A stretch of DNA of 47,258 bases from Hofstenia miamia (GCA_004352715.1 SCFE01000051.1:916553-963810); one strand, 5' to 3'. Shown: positions 19,450 to 30,462, counted from the first letter of the stretch. A program made the numbers and translations. The notes: generated by a model not told the origin, from the sequence alone.

Positions 19450-19451
19450 TG
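19447..19451 (+). promoter_or_regulatory. UAAUG stop/start overlap between LINE ORF1 and ORF2
   Basis: The ORF1 stop TAA (19447-19449) shares its last A with the ORF2 ATG (19449-19451). The same UAAUG arrangement is known to allow termination-reinitiation in the SART1 LINE, so ORF2 may be translated this way here. That mechanism is inference. Confidence 0.7.
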
Positions 19452-19661
19452 TTCAGGTACTTTTGTTATTATTTTATATTTTTTCAAATTATTGTCAATT
19501 TACTTAAAGGGCAACTCGATATATCATTCCGTGAATCCCTAAAATTCTTGAAATACCAAAAGTCTAGAATTACTAGAGTGTATTCTAATTATTACGCAAT
19601 CAAAATCTACAATTTAATATTGGATTACATACGAGTTCTAGTCACACTCATATTGATTTTA

Positions 19662-19691
19662 TCAGGAGATATTGAAACAAATCCTGGACCA
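19662..19691 (+). other. 2A ribosome-skipping peptide in LINE ORF2
   Basis: The codons at 19662-19691 read SGDIETNPGP, matching the 2A consensus D-[VI]-E-x-N-P-G-P exactly. The preceding residues (LVTLILIL) are hydrophobic, as usual. Skipping would separate residue 80 (G) from residue 81 (P), releasing an N-terminal piece of about 80 residues ahead of the endonuclease. 2A-like sequences at this place are known from APE-type LINEs of several invertebrates. Confidence 0.85.
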
Positions 19692-20531
19692 ATTTTCAAT
19701 CAAGATAAAATTAGCGATGTTTTAGCTACCTACAATCAAAACCTAAAATTTTTCTACCTAAATGCTAGAAGTTTAAGTGCACACCGCACAGAATTTCTAA
19801 ATCTTGTAAATTTAGTAGGATAACGCAATATATCTAATTACTGAAACCTGGTTAAATGACTCTGATAACATAGAAGCTCTATATAATCCAGACTGCAATT
19901 ATTTTAACTTATACTTCAAAAATAGATCAAAAAGAGGTGGTGGTTTAATTATCTTAATTCCAAAATTCCGAAAACCAAAACGTAGAGAAGACTTAGAATC
20001 GGATCATCCGTTTTTTGAGACACTATGGATTGAAATTAAACAAGTATCGAACTCATGTAGTAATGAATTACTAAATGTTTGCTATAATCCAAACAAGAAT
20101 TTTTCATCTGAATTTTGCAATCACAAAATTGATGAAATAGACAGTGCTATTCTGGAGAATAAATTTATTAACATCTTCGGTGNCGATTTAAAACTAGTTA
20201 ATAATACCATTTCGACTAGGCATTCCAATCTACTTGACTATTTTATAACTGATAGTTCTAATAAATATCGAAGTTTTATATTTGAATCATTCAGTGATCA
20301 TAATGTTTGCGTCTATATTAGTAATTACAAGTTAAATTCGAATAATAAAAAAGTAATATATTCAAGGAACTTTCGTAAATTTAATGAAAATATTTTCATA
20401 AGTTTGTTGAAGAACATTCCGTTCGAACGCATCTATACATTCAATAACGGCGAAGCCATGCTTAAATTCATAATTTCTGAAATCACTCACGCGTAGCCCC
20501 GGTAAAAATCAAGGTAATTAACCCCAAATCA

Positions 20532-20559
20532 AGTCCCGCGGTTAATCAACCGCGGGACT
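20532..20559. repeat. Perfect 12-bp GC-rich hairpin in LINE ORF2
   Basis: AGTCCCGCGGTT (20532-20543), a four-base loop AATC, and the exact reverse complement AACCGCGGGACT (20548-20559). The rest of the element is strongly AT-rich. It lies in the spacer between endonuclease and reverse transcriptase and is in an open frame, so it may be chance. Confidence 0.8.
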
Positions 20560-20641
20560 CTGATTTAATTAAGTGGCAGGTCGCCATCGAGAATCGGCTG
20601 TTTGAGATTGCTAACTCCACCCAATTAAGATTAATTGGACA

Positions 20642-21115
20642 AACCATGATAACGCCAAGAAATTAATCACAAAATACCGCAAATCCGCTTTTGAGTGTAG
20701 GACTAGACAATACTTCAAACAGCTGGATAAATCTAGCCAGAAATTGAATTTTTTGAATAAAAGTATTGGAAAAACTAAAGGTTTATCTGTGAAAGTTGAA
20801 GAAATTAAGTACTATAATAAGATATATAAGAATAAGAAAGATATTGCAATTATTTTCAACAAAACTTTTGAAAAAATNAACCATGATAACGCCAAGAAAT
20901 TAATCACAAAATACCGCAAATCCGCTTTTGAGTGTAGGACTAGACAATACTTCAAACAGCTGGATAAATCTAGCCAGAAATGGAATTTTTTGAATAAAAG
21001 TATTGGAAAAACTAAAGGTTTATCTGTGAAAGTTGAAGAAATTAAGTACTATAATAAGATATATAAGAATAAGAAAGATATTGCAATTATTTTCAACAAA
21101 ACTTTTGAAAAAATG
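20642..21115 (+). repeat. 237-bp tandem duplication with a single N at the junction
   Basis: Positions 20642-20878 are repeated at 20879-21115 with one difference (T at 20745, G at 20982). The N at 20878 corresponds to G at 21115. The unit is 79 codons and keeps the frame. Its position at an N makes an unmerged overlap of contig ends the likeliest cause. Confidence 0.9.
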
Positions 21116-22760
21116 GGTAAATTTAATTTTGGGCGTGAAACTAACAATAGCCAACCGATAAAAATTGTAAAAAATGTAAATTCTGAATTTACTTTTAGCT
21201 TAGTATCATACTATGATTTGAAACAAGCGGTAAAAAATCTTGATAGTAATAAATCGTGTGTCTCTAGCCATTTGCCATACTGGGTAATTAAAAACTATTT
21301 TGACATTTTTGGACAATATCTTGTAGCATTTAATCAATGCATTATCGAGAATAACTTCCCTATTATCTTAAAAATTTCTGATATCTCACCTGTTTATAAA
21401 AAAGGAGATCCTTCCAACACAAAAAATTATCGACCCATCAATATTACACATCCCTTTGCTAAAATCTTTGAGAAGCTCTTAGCTAAGCAAATTTACGCTT
21501 TTCTCAATGCCAATAGTATTCTATCAGATAACCAATTTGGATTTAGGCCTAAGTATAGTACAACTGACGCAATATTATCTATTTCAGAAAAAATTAAATC
21601 AAATCTAAATAAAAATTTGTCGACATCTATTGCCTTATTGGATCTTAGTAAAGCTTTTAATTCACTGAATTTTAATATTTAAGAAAGCAAATTAAAAAAT
21701 CAAGGTTTCAGTAAAAGTGCTAAAAATCTCATTATGAATTTCTTAAGTAACCGAAGACAACGGGTAAAAATTAACAACACTTATTCTGATTATATTACTA
21801 CTAATCTAGGTGTTCCTCAAGGAACAGTATTAGGGACCATTTTATTCGCACTGTATGTCAATGATATATCGAATACTTTAAAAAACGGAACGATCTATCT
21901 ATATGCGGATGATACATGTATATTAAGAGAAGCAAAAAATCCATATGACGCAACCAAGCTTTTAACAAAAGATATTGAAAATCTTATTAAGTATTTTAAT
22001 AGAAACAAGTTAAAAGTTAATCCTGATAAAACACAATTTATTATTTTCACACCAAAGCAATACCAAAAAAATTCTAATATCAAAATTAAAGTAGGAAATA
22101 ATGAAATTAAGCAAAGCAATTCTATTAATTATCTTGGTGTAGTAATTGATAGAGATTTACGTTTTACTGAATTTTTTTCATCAAAATGTAGGAAAATGGC
22201 CTCTGGTATTAAATATTTATATCATTTGCGCAATGTAGGGCAATCTTTTCAATCACAAATACTTAACTCTTTTGTGCTAAGTAACTTTAACTATTGTTGT
22301 TTTTTATTCCAAAATATCACATCAAATAATCGATCATCACTAGCAAAAATATTTAATTGGCAATAAGAACTCTGAATTATATTGATAAGCATAAATCAGT
22401 GAGCACTTTTATAAAAGGTGGCAATGTTCTTGCACCATTGTACTTTATCGAATATCAAACTCTTTGTATGATACGCAAGTATGTACACAATTCAAAATCT
22501 ACGCACTTTTTAAGCAATTATATCAAAACCAATGATAGAAACCACAATTTGCATAGTAGTATTAATCGTCCAGATTCATTTTCATTTAAAGCTTCTAGAT
22601 TATGGAATGACTTAAATCTCGAAATAAAAAAGGAAGAAAATTATAAACATTTTAGAAGAAAAATTAAAAAAATTTGATTATCCAAACAATCACTATTAGG
22701 AATATCAAACAAATTAAGCGCATGGACAGATTTCATTTGACATTTGAAATTTACGCCCTT

Positions 22761-23129
22761 TAAGTAAGTGTGCATATTTTTAATTTTGTAAATATACATG
22801 TATAGTAGTTTTCAGTATTTGTTTGTTTGTTTATTTTAGCAATAAATTTGACTCTTTAAGTGTAATTAAAATTTTCTTTAAAATTCTGTATTTATGTTTG
22901 TGTGCATGAATATTTTAGTTGCACTTTTGTACTGTGACCAATATTTATATTGCTAAATTTAGTTGAAAATATAGTTCATTCTTCTTTTTGGGAACTAAGT
23001 GATTTCTATTGATATTATATGAGCCAATTTTTTTACTAATTTCTTACAGGCCATTCTCTACAGATGTAATGCTCTTACTTTGAACTAGTATTATATTCGT
23101 AAAGAAGGAACTTGAATTTGGTGTGTCCT
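22761..23129. other. AT-rich sequence behind the LINE, no gene
   Basis: Probably LINE 3' untranslated region and then unique sequence. No target duplication or tail could be fixed by eye. Confidence 0.4.
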
Positions 23130-23131
23130 AA

Positions 23132-23490
23132 CTATAATCCATTTAATATCACAAAAACTTTAAGTTCAGCATGAATCAATAATTTGTATTCCATATATTT
23201 ATTATTCTTTAGTATGAGATCTAAATTTTCATGTTTTTTGTCAAAAAACAGAGTTGGTGGAAGTGATGTCAACTTATACCCATTGTGCACTAAAACAACC
23301 TTGGTACTGTATAAATAAGCACCCAAAGACATTTCAGCTAGATGAGTTTTGGATTATTAACATTGATATAATTAACAAATAACTTTCACCTGAATATCAC
23401 GTTCTTCAACAGATACCCCAATTTTCTCCAAGGAACAACTACTAAATTTTGATTTTATTTCAATTTTTATTAACTCTGGTTAGTAGAGCA
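23132..23490 (-). other. Possible exon pair, low confidence
   Basis: On the minus strand a good acceptor (CTCTACTAACCAG) opens a short frame with KIEIKSKFSSCSLEKIGV ending at donor CAG|GTGAAAG. A second acceptor (CTCATCTAG) precedes the frame beginning MSLGAYLYSTKVVLVHNG at 23332. The phases of these signals do not agree unless a weaker donor (AAC|GTGATA) is used. It lies downstream of the 342-aa gene on the same strand. I do not recognise the protein. Confidence 0.2.
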
Positions 23491-23577
23491 TGAGTTTTGA
23501 ATTCTTCCAATAATAAATTTTCATTTTGTTTTGTAAGCCAATATTACAGTTATATATTTTCAATTTTAAAACGTAAT

Positions 23578-25353
23578 TTAGAAAATAATTGTACATTTTG
23601 TATAAGGATAATAACATTTTTCCTGTGCAATTACGAATATGCTTTCATAGCATATTTCATTTGAATAGCAAAGAGCGTATGCTAATTCATTTATTAAAGA
23701 ATTCCTTTTAATGCGGTTTTCTGGTTTTTTAACTTTGACGATTACATTTGAACGTACAGACTTTTTAGAAAATTTCTTCGGTCGTGCTTTGTTTTTTCGA
23801 GACGTTTCTAAACTTATGCTTTTTGATTTAACATACGAAGTCCTACTTGATGTTCGCTCGTCTTTCTTTAGCAAATTCTTCAATTTATGTATCGGGATGT
23901 CAACAGATACCTTAAGAACTGCTATGTCATTAGATGATGTGTTTTTGCGATAAATGTAGGCAGTGTTTTTTGGAAATGAGCTTGAACTTGACTGATCTCC
24001 TAAAATTAACAAATTAGCATTTTAATATATTAAATTGAAATTCATAATTGTCATTGGCATTAAACATAGTGTATTTATTACCGCATTTATCTCTAAACAA
24101 TCGACTTAGTCTACATTCTCAAACAATTGTCTCCAAGTCTACTGTGAAATTTTGGAATCCTGGTATTTGGATAGATCTATGGGTGGATTCCTTATTAGGC
24201 CATATATTTATATTTATTCGAAAGCTAACCCAATAGCACGTTAGAAATAAATAAAAATATATAAAATAAAGAAGAGCATAAAATAAAGACTAAGGTTCAA
24301 TTAAGCTTGTGTGAACACCAAAACACTCCAAGACCAAAAAGGAGAAGCTGTTAGTAAAAAGAAGTATTAATGGTCACAGTAAAAATTTATGATAAAGTTA
24401 TTCCCGTGTTTGAAGTAAGTGAAAATCTCAAGCTTTTAATGGAAATTTCGATTTTTGCAAAACCAAATTTTTTTATGCATGCCTAATGTTCAGATTATAA
24501 ACCGGTCTTAAACCCAAGGCGTCAATTATGAATGATTAACGATTCTCTATCCAGTGAGTTTTCGGATTTTAGATATCTTTGTTTTTTAATGTATTACGAA
24601 CCTTTTATAAAATTTTATAGACTATCACAAATTGTAAAAATACATGAGCTGCTTAGGATTTATAAATATATTATCATCACAGGTTATCAGGAGCCTGATT
24701 ATTGTATATTGAAAGCAGTGCTCATGTACTAAATTTGCAAATATACCTTTTGATTGAATGCTGCTCCGGGTCTTTTTCTTGGACTTACTTTTAACCACTT
24801 TTAATGCCTTTTTCACTCGAGGTGGCTTGTGTTTTCTCGAAATCTTCTTTCGACTAATGCCATGCTTACTCCGTTTACGCTTCCTTACCGTAGATTTACT
24901 CCTTTTCTTCAATACTCGGAATTTTTTAACTTTTCCACGTGTGGATTTTCGTTTTGATAAGCTTGGTGAAGATTTCCTTGGCGATGATGTACTGAAGCTT
25001 CTTCTTGGAGTTTCTTCACCTTTATGTTCCTCGCTAAATGAAGAATTTACTGATAGCGAGCGAACTCTTCTCTCTGATAATTTGGGAGAAATCGGTTTTT
25101 TTGGTGTTTCCCGAGAAGAAGCTTTTCTTGGCGTAGCATAAGATCGTGGCACATTTCTCTTATGTGGTGAACTCAATGCAGTTTTTCGAGTATTTTTCGA
25201 AGATTTCTTATGCAGTACTGTACTTTGAAATGAAAATTTGAATTTATCTGAAGTAGAAATACTTAAAGAATAGATGCATTGTTTTACTATGCATGTATGA
25301 ATAAAGTTGACTTTTCTTCCTGATTTAGTTACATAGAACGGCAGTTCTGTCAT
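23578..25353 (-). CDS. 342-aa basic SGR-family protein, two exons
   Basis: Exon 1 is 25353-24747 (607 nt) and ends AAAAG|GTATAT. Exon 2 is 23999-23578 (422 nt), after acceptor TAATTTTAG. The phase-1 junction makes one GGA codon and the joined frame is 342 codons plus stop. The N-terminus MTELPFYVTKSGRKV carries the Y-x-T-x-SGR motif shared with the 311-aa gene. The middle is extremely rich in Lys, Arg and Ser, with repeated S/T-P-x-[KR] units (SPHKR, TPRK, TPKK, TPRR, SPRK) and runs such as KKRSKSTVRKRKRSK. SPKK-type motifs bind the minor groove in sperm histones and H1 and are CDK targets, so a chromatin protein, perhaps of the germ line, is plausible. The C-terminus is less basic and Cys/Tyr-containing. 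No known domain is seen. The LINE at 26.2-27.9 kb lies between this gene and its neighbour. Confidence 0.65.
24000..24746 (-). other. Intron of the 342-aa gene
   Basis: GTATAT at the 5' end, TAATTTTAG at the 3' end, 747 bases, phase 1. Nothing else is recognised in it; the short frames inside have no coding character. Confidence 0.65.
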
Positions 25354-25370
25354 TGCATTGCCTTGATATT

Positions 25371-25386
25371 GGTTGCGTGGTAAAAA
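25371..25386 (-). promoter_or_regulatory. Conserved upstream box, 342-aa gene
   Basis: TTTTTACCACGCAA lies 18-33 bases before the start codon. It is the most divergent of four related boxes (TTTACC-[TA]-C-x-[AC]-AA) placed just upstream of the cluster's genes. Confidence 0.4.
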
Positions 25387-26174
25387 TATTTTTGTGGTAA
25401 TTTTACAATTTAATAAACATAGGAACTCGAAATATTAAAGATAAATTCCTCTATACCAGCGTTTTACAAACTTGTACTTGCAATATCTTAGGTAAGGCTC
25501 CTGCGATTAAAGTTTTACAGTCGATTGCCTTTTTACTGTAAACCGGAATTTATTAATATATTTTCACGTATATACATGTACGTGAATTCATATAGGAATA
25601 TATTCCTAATGAGAATCTTCAAATAGATAATGGTTTGATCTGAAACTTCCAAAGTCATCTGACCGAAAATTAGAGTGTAAGTTTTGTTCAAAGTAACCAG
25701 AGCAGGACTTATTATGTCCCAGAGTTTGCTAAAAAAACAACAGGTTTAGCAATTGCTAATAATGAGAAAATGGAAGTAGATTAGGCTTTTTCAATCTGTC
25801 TTTAAAAGATAATTCATGAAATAGGTAGAATCTATTTCAGTACACTTTTTGATTTTTATTAGAGATTTGTAAGCTGAAGTTGAGGGACTAGATACAAGAG
25901 ATGCATATATATATATTATTTAAATGCATAAATTATTTCGATAATGAGTGACAGCAAAATGGAATGATCTTAAGCCTTATGGAAGTGGATCGGGTCACGA
26001 GACACAAAATTCCTTAATTTTGGTTCACGTGTCGCGTCGTGGGTCATAATGTTTGACTGGTTTCCAATTCCGGTCAGAGGATAGTATACAGTTCCACAAC
26101 AATTCAAGCAATTATTTCAATTTTGGCACCCTATTAAAATTTAAATATAATAGAAAATGAATTGATATATTTTA
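25387..26174. other. Intergenic, small (TA)n at about 25905-25918
   Basis: AT-rich. A more GC-rich patch at 25985-26080 has no coding frame. Nothing else is recognised. Confidence 0.4.
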
Positions 26175-27895
26175 GATTTCAAGCATTAATGTTAGCACAA
26201 CTGATTGGTTTGCGTACAAAATTTACCTATTTCCGTTACCCACATGCTTGCGAAAATTTTTGAAAAAAGTTTATACTATCAATTACAAAATTTCTTTGAA
26301 GATTCTAATCTAATTGTTAAGCATCAATTTGGATTTCGAAAGTCTAAATCAACAGTGGACGCACTCCGTGTAAGTGGGTCAAACCGGGTCTAGGTCTGGG
26401 TCAAATTGGGTCACATTTTTGTGTAGTTGGGTCTGGGTCTATTAACATAATTTTGAATTGGGTCAAATGGGGTCTGGGTCAAATTAATGCTGTATAATGT
26501 ACAAGTTGAACTTTGTATCTGTAAAATAATTATTGTCAATAAATAATTGTCACATGCATGTATATCAATTTTGTTCAACTAAAATATATTCTACCCATGT
26601 TTACAATAGAAGAATAGATTAGTTTTGCAATATTATTCATGTTTGTTTATTAGATATATTAATCAGAAACTTTTTTTGTGTGAAACTTGGACATAATTTA
26701 AATTTAAATTGGGTCTGGGTCAGCTCGGCTTTGGGTCCAATGGGTCTGGGTCAGCTTGGCTGTGGGTCCAAATGGGTCTGGGTCAACATTCAGTGACCCA
26801 CTTACACCTCTGAGTGGACGCATTGCTTTAGGTACTGAGGACGGGCGCAAATGTCTAAACAGAGGTGAATATGTCGCCATAGTTTTCCTTGATTTATCCA
26901 AGGCATTTGACAGCATGTCGCATTCCATTTTATTAAAAAAACTGCTTAAATATGGGCTTAGTGCTGACGCTCTTAAATTACTTGAAAACTTTCTCACTGA
27001 TAGGTATCAAGCTGTTAAATTTGGTCACTGTCAGTCTTCTTACAAGAAATTTCTCAGAGGAGTTCCGCAGGGTTCTATTCTAAGGCCCTTTTTTCAATAT
27101 TTTTGTTAATGACATCGTCAAGTGTTTAAAATACTGTAAAATCATACAGTACGCTGATGATACTTGTCTATACATAAATGTTAATTACATCCTTACTTGT
27201 ACTAAATTACTCTGTCAAAATTTAACAGCATTAAAACGTGGTTTGACAGAAACGAACTGCATTTGAATATTAATAAAACACAGTTCTTTATTTTGCACGC
27301 CTCTCAAAGTGATATTGTCAACTAATTCTCGATAAAGTCTAACAATGCTACTATTCCCAATTCTAATAAAGCTGTCTACCTTCGTGTCAAATTCAATGAT
27401 AACTTGAACTTCACAGATTCTCTAAATGATAAAATCCGTAAACTTGCTAGGTTCAACTCTCGCATTCCCTCTAATAAATACTTAACTTCCAAAGCATTTA
27501 TATGGCATAATTTGTTACGCATGTCAACTTACTGTTGGCAAGTATGTTGTCAAACGGCAAAAAAATGAGTCTATGTCAAATCATCAAGGGGAGTGAATCA
27601 AATATTTTTTATATATTTCCTTACTGTACTTCCTCAACATTATTTGCTGATGAAATCACTTATCATTTAAAATTTGGTAACCACATTAAAAGTTCACTAA
27701 AGTTAACACTATAAAAAATATCTATGCTGCAAATTCCTTTTTTGTGAAAGTTGCTGAGATTTTCAATGAAATACAATTAAATTTACGATTTTCTACAATT
27801 TCCAAAAAAGCACTACGTGCTTATTTTATGCAAAATCAAGGAGTAATGAAAAAGTATTCCTCTAATTTTAAAGTACCGTAATTGGCAAATTAACA
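26175..27895 (+). mobile_element. Decayed LINE, interrupted by a hAT-type MITE
   Basis: Frames on both sides of the MITE belong to one reverse transcriptase. Left: THMLAKIFEKSLYYQLQNFF and HQFGFRKSKSTVDAL. Right: KCLNRGEYVAIVFLDLSKAF, LRGVPQGSIL, IIQYADDTCLYINVN, LHLNINKTQFFILHA and VYLRVKFNDNLNFTD. A degraded tail follows up to about 27895 (FFVKVAEIFNEIQLNLRF). The YADD is intact but there are several frameshifts and a stop after LRPFFQYFC. The element sits between the 342-aa and 385-aa genes, antisense to them. Confidence 0.75.
26362..26812. mobile_element. hAT-type MITE (451 bp) with GGGTC repeats, target duplication AGTGGACG
   Basis: The left end is CACTCCGTGTAAGTGGGTCA. The right end, read inwards, is CAGAGGTGTAAGTGGGTCA, so 14 bases of inverted repeat are perfect (GTGTAAGTGGGTCA). 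Flanking 8-mers AGTGGACG at 26354-26361 and 26813-26820 are identical. Both subterminal regions are made of degenerate GGGTC(T)-type units (GGGTCTGGGTCA) in direct orientation. It interrupts the LINE between the 'STVDA' motif and the palm, so it inserted after the LINE. Confidence 0.88.
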
Positions 27896-29267
27896 TGGCG
27901 CTTACTATTTTTGTAGTTTATAGATAACGATGAATAAATCATTTTAACAGGTAGTAGTAGTAAAAACCTTAAATAACACAAAAATGGCATTAAAATATAT
28001 AAATTATTATAACTACCATAGTGATCATTTAAATTTTAAAAATAGTGATTTCAGTTAACTCTTAAAAATCGAACATCATACGATTGTTTTAGAAATAAAG
28101 TCTAAAATTTAGTCACGAAATGTTTCAGAAATAACCAAATATTACACCACTCTTTAATTTTAACTCTTTCATTACTACAGTTTTAGGATGGATTTAAGTG
28201 CGCCTGGTTACTCATGGGTTGGATAAAGATTAAATTTTAAATAGAAAGGGAAAGACAGAGAATGAGGGGGAGAGGAAGAGGAAGGAAGAAAAAATGTATT
28301 TACCTTGTGATCATAAGATTGAAGAATGGCAAGTACGCACACACTGAAAAAATAATGTACATTCACACATTATTATACAAGCAATACATACAAATACCCT
28401 AACTGAATAAGAAAATATGTATTTCTCAAAATGTATTTGGTAGTTCTCTTCATGGGTACCATGTAGTGTAGTATATGTTCATCATCATTAAAAAGTTTGT
28501 TCCATACTTGTTGCACAAAGGTTCACAGTGATCATATAACGTGAGGGAATTAAGAGTTGAAAAAGCTTCCTTCTAAGTTAAATTTTGCACAATGCTCTTT
28601 TTTGGATACCTTCAATATTATTGCCTTAATATAAGCTTATAGCAGTATTCAAGAAATTTTATTTATTCAAGAAAAATTAGTGATATATAAAGGGAAAAGT
28701 TAACCTAGTTGGAAGTTGATTTACTCTCACCCTAAGGAGATAATGTAATCGTTTAGCTCCGTTTGCAACAATATAATTCGTATTTTCCCTGTAATTTAGA
28801 TTACCTTGAATAACGGCCATAAGTAGTTTGTTTGAATAAACACATTTAATACTTCTAAAGGAAAGAAGGAGAACATTTTGTAAAAGACATATAGTGTGTT
28901 TTCTTGTCTAAGATTTATCAAATTTATTTCATATTCTTTTCCTTCCTTATTGGGAAATCTTACAAAACAAAATTTTTTTGAGGTTATGTTGTGATGGGCA
29001 CGTGAAAAAACTCATACCACTAGATGCCTTGCGTTCTGTGTCGCGTTGCACACCATGTCTTTGTTTGTTAAATTGAAAAAGTTTAGCTAACAATTAAAGG
29101 CGCTGTTTTTTCCACATAAATACATTTTTGCAATGATCGCAAAAAATTTGTTCAAATTTTGAACTATTCAAGTACACTACGATAATAGATTATTTGATTA
29201 TCACATTGATATACATGCGTTCAACAGAAATACATTAGAATAAATTGAATTTCATTTGTGCACAAAA
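27896..29267. other. Intergenic, no gene seen
   Basis: AT-rich with a purine-rich patch (28245-28300). No supported frame. The 3' flank of the 385-aa gene is at its right end. Confidence 0.5.
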
Positions 29268-30425
29268 TTATATCATTTCAAACAGTCTCCCAGAAGATGA
29301 CACCAAGTACCGTTTTCCATTTTTATCATTTTTGCGCGTTTTGGTTGAATGTAAAATTACTAATACCTCACGCTTTTCAATGTTATCTTGACAATTAAGC
29401 TCTAGTAATTCTTCAGAACAACTGCTAATCCTCCTTTGAAAGTGATGAGGCTTTGATTTAAGGAACTTGTTACTGCTACTGTATTGCGTTGATATTGAAG
29501 TGATTACAAGGGCCATACTACTTGGAACTAGTGAAAAACAGCAACAAACTATGGGCAATGTACTCGAAGGGATGATAAATTCCATTAATTGGTCATCATC
29601 AATAGTAATGGGATCCATTACATAATACATAGTTGGCAATGAACATGTTTGAATTGATAGATCCGAAGGCCGTGTAAACATCGGTATTTGTTCCATGGAT
29701 ACATTAATTTTCAATAAACAATTCTCATTTTCAAATAGAAGCATAAGACCACGTGGGGTTGCAGAAATGCTTGATTTCATTTCACACTTTTTGAAGCTAT
29801 TTAAATTAATATTTCTTGAATTAAATAGAAAGTTTTTTGTTTCCAAGTCGGTATTGTAAAAGTCCATTGAATTTTCTTTTGTCTTACTTCGTAAGTTATA
29901 ATCAGTATATCTGAAACTAATTTTCGACAGCGCATTTTTTGAAAGTGGTTGCATTACTCTGGATGTTGACGGTTTTAGTTCTTTGTTGAATGACTTTTCT
30001 GAAAACAGGTCATTTTTGATAGGGTCTTTATCCAATTTGTTTTTATTGTCTAACTGTTTCTCACAAATCTTCCCTGTATCAAACTCATAGTTAACCAAGG
30101 CATCTTCAATTTTTGATGTGCTACTATCAACAGCATGGCTTCTGGGTAAGGACGGTAGATCTAAAACTCCAGCATTTTTTCTTTCTTTGTTGCTTTCGAT
30201 TCTAAAAACATGAAATAAACGAAATCCCTGCTTGTTGCCTGGAAATTCATACCTTTTTAATTTTGTCCACGAATGAATTTCTGGCTTTGTGTGCTTTCTT
30301 ACTTTAGTAGACGAGTATTGCACATGCCTATTTTTAGACCGTTTTCTAATGCGCTTTATGGGAATTGTGTGCGAATAGTTATAGCGTCGTAGTTTTCTTG
30401 GTTTCAATTGCTTCATTGATTTCAT
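29268..30425 (-). CDS. 385-aa SGR-family protein (single exon as seen)
   Basis: A complete 385-residue frame, ATG at 30425. The first 75 residues are very basic and align with the 1238-aa neighbour: shared MKPRK-like start, I-x-IKP/IKR, N-x-HV, SS-x-x-x-x-RKH-x-K, S-x-TKLK-x-YE and NKQ-x-x-R. A single segment LPSLPRSHAVDSST followed by KIEDALVNYEF corresponds to what is a large repeat array in the neighbour. Both share YTDYNLRSK-[TS]-[KR]-ENS. Beyond it this protein has about 200 residues that the neighbour lacks. It ends GKRYLVSSSGRLFEMI, matching the C-terminus of the 311-aa protein (SKYLVTNSGRLLKIL). No signal peptide, membrane segment or known domain is seen. Nuclear location is likely from the charge. 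Function unknown. Confidence 0.7.
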   Translation of the reverse strand: MKSMKQLKPRKLRRYNYSHTIPIKRIRKRSKNRHVQYSSTKVRKHTKPEIHSWTKLKRYEFPGNKQGFRLFHVFRIESNKERKNAGVLDLPSLPRSHAVDSSTSKIEDALVNYEFDTGKICEKQLDNKNKLDKDPIKNDLFSEKSFNKELKPSTSRVMQPLSKNALSKISFRYTDYNLRSKTKENSMDFYNTDLETKNFLFNSRNINLNSFKKCEMKSSISATPRGLMLLFENENCLLKINVSMEQIPMFTRPSDLSIQTCSLPTMYYVMDPITIDDDQLMEFIIPSSTLPIVCCCFSLVPSSMALVITSISTQYSSSNKFLKSKPHHFQRRISSCSEELLELNCQDNIEKREVLVILHSTKTRKNDKNGKRYLVSSSGRLFEMI

Positions 30426-30462
30426 TGTCCTCCATCAGTATTTGATACAATTTAAATGAAAT

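Larger units (their letters stand above)
19449..22677 (+). pseudogene. LINE ORF2: 2A peptide, APE endonuclease, reverse transcriptase (broken)
   Basis: Order of domains: a hydrophobic N-terminus ending in a 2A motif at residues 72-81. Then the endonuclease with FFYLNARSLS, LITETWLND (catalytic Glu), a damaged GDLKLVN-like block at the N (20183) and the S-D-H motif in FESFSDHNV. Then the reverse transcriptase with DISPVYKKGDPSNTKNYRPI, NQFGFRPKYSTTDAI, LDLSKAFNSL, LGVPQGTVLGTILFALYVND and YLYADDTCI (intact active site). Then NYLGVVIDRDLRF, the thumb, and the C-terminal SRLWNDLNLEIKK. Breaks: frameshift at about 19821, a stop at about 20490, the 237-bp duplication at 20642-21115, a stop at 21680-21682 and a frameshift at about 22360. 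Most of the protein is well conserved, so the copy is fairly young. Confidence 0.82.
18550..22760 (+). mobile_element. Nearly full-length LINE (CR1/L2-like) with ORF1 esterase, 2A motif, APE and RT
   Basis: Two collinear ORFs span the element. ORF1 (18568-19449) has an SGNH-type esterase domain. ORF2 starts on the overlapping ATG at 19449, carries a 2A peptide, an apurinic-type endonuclease and a reverse transcriptase with an intact YADD, and ends near 22677. ORF2 carries a frameshift near 19821, a stop around 20490, a 237-bp duplication, a stop at 21680 and a frameshift at 22357-22366. Two single Ns (20183, 20878) lie inside. The 5' end is not defined by a target duplication. The 3' end is somewhere after 22677, with no clear tail. 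Confidence 0.8.
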
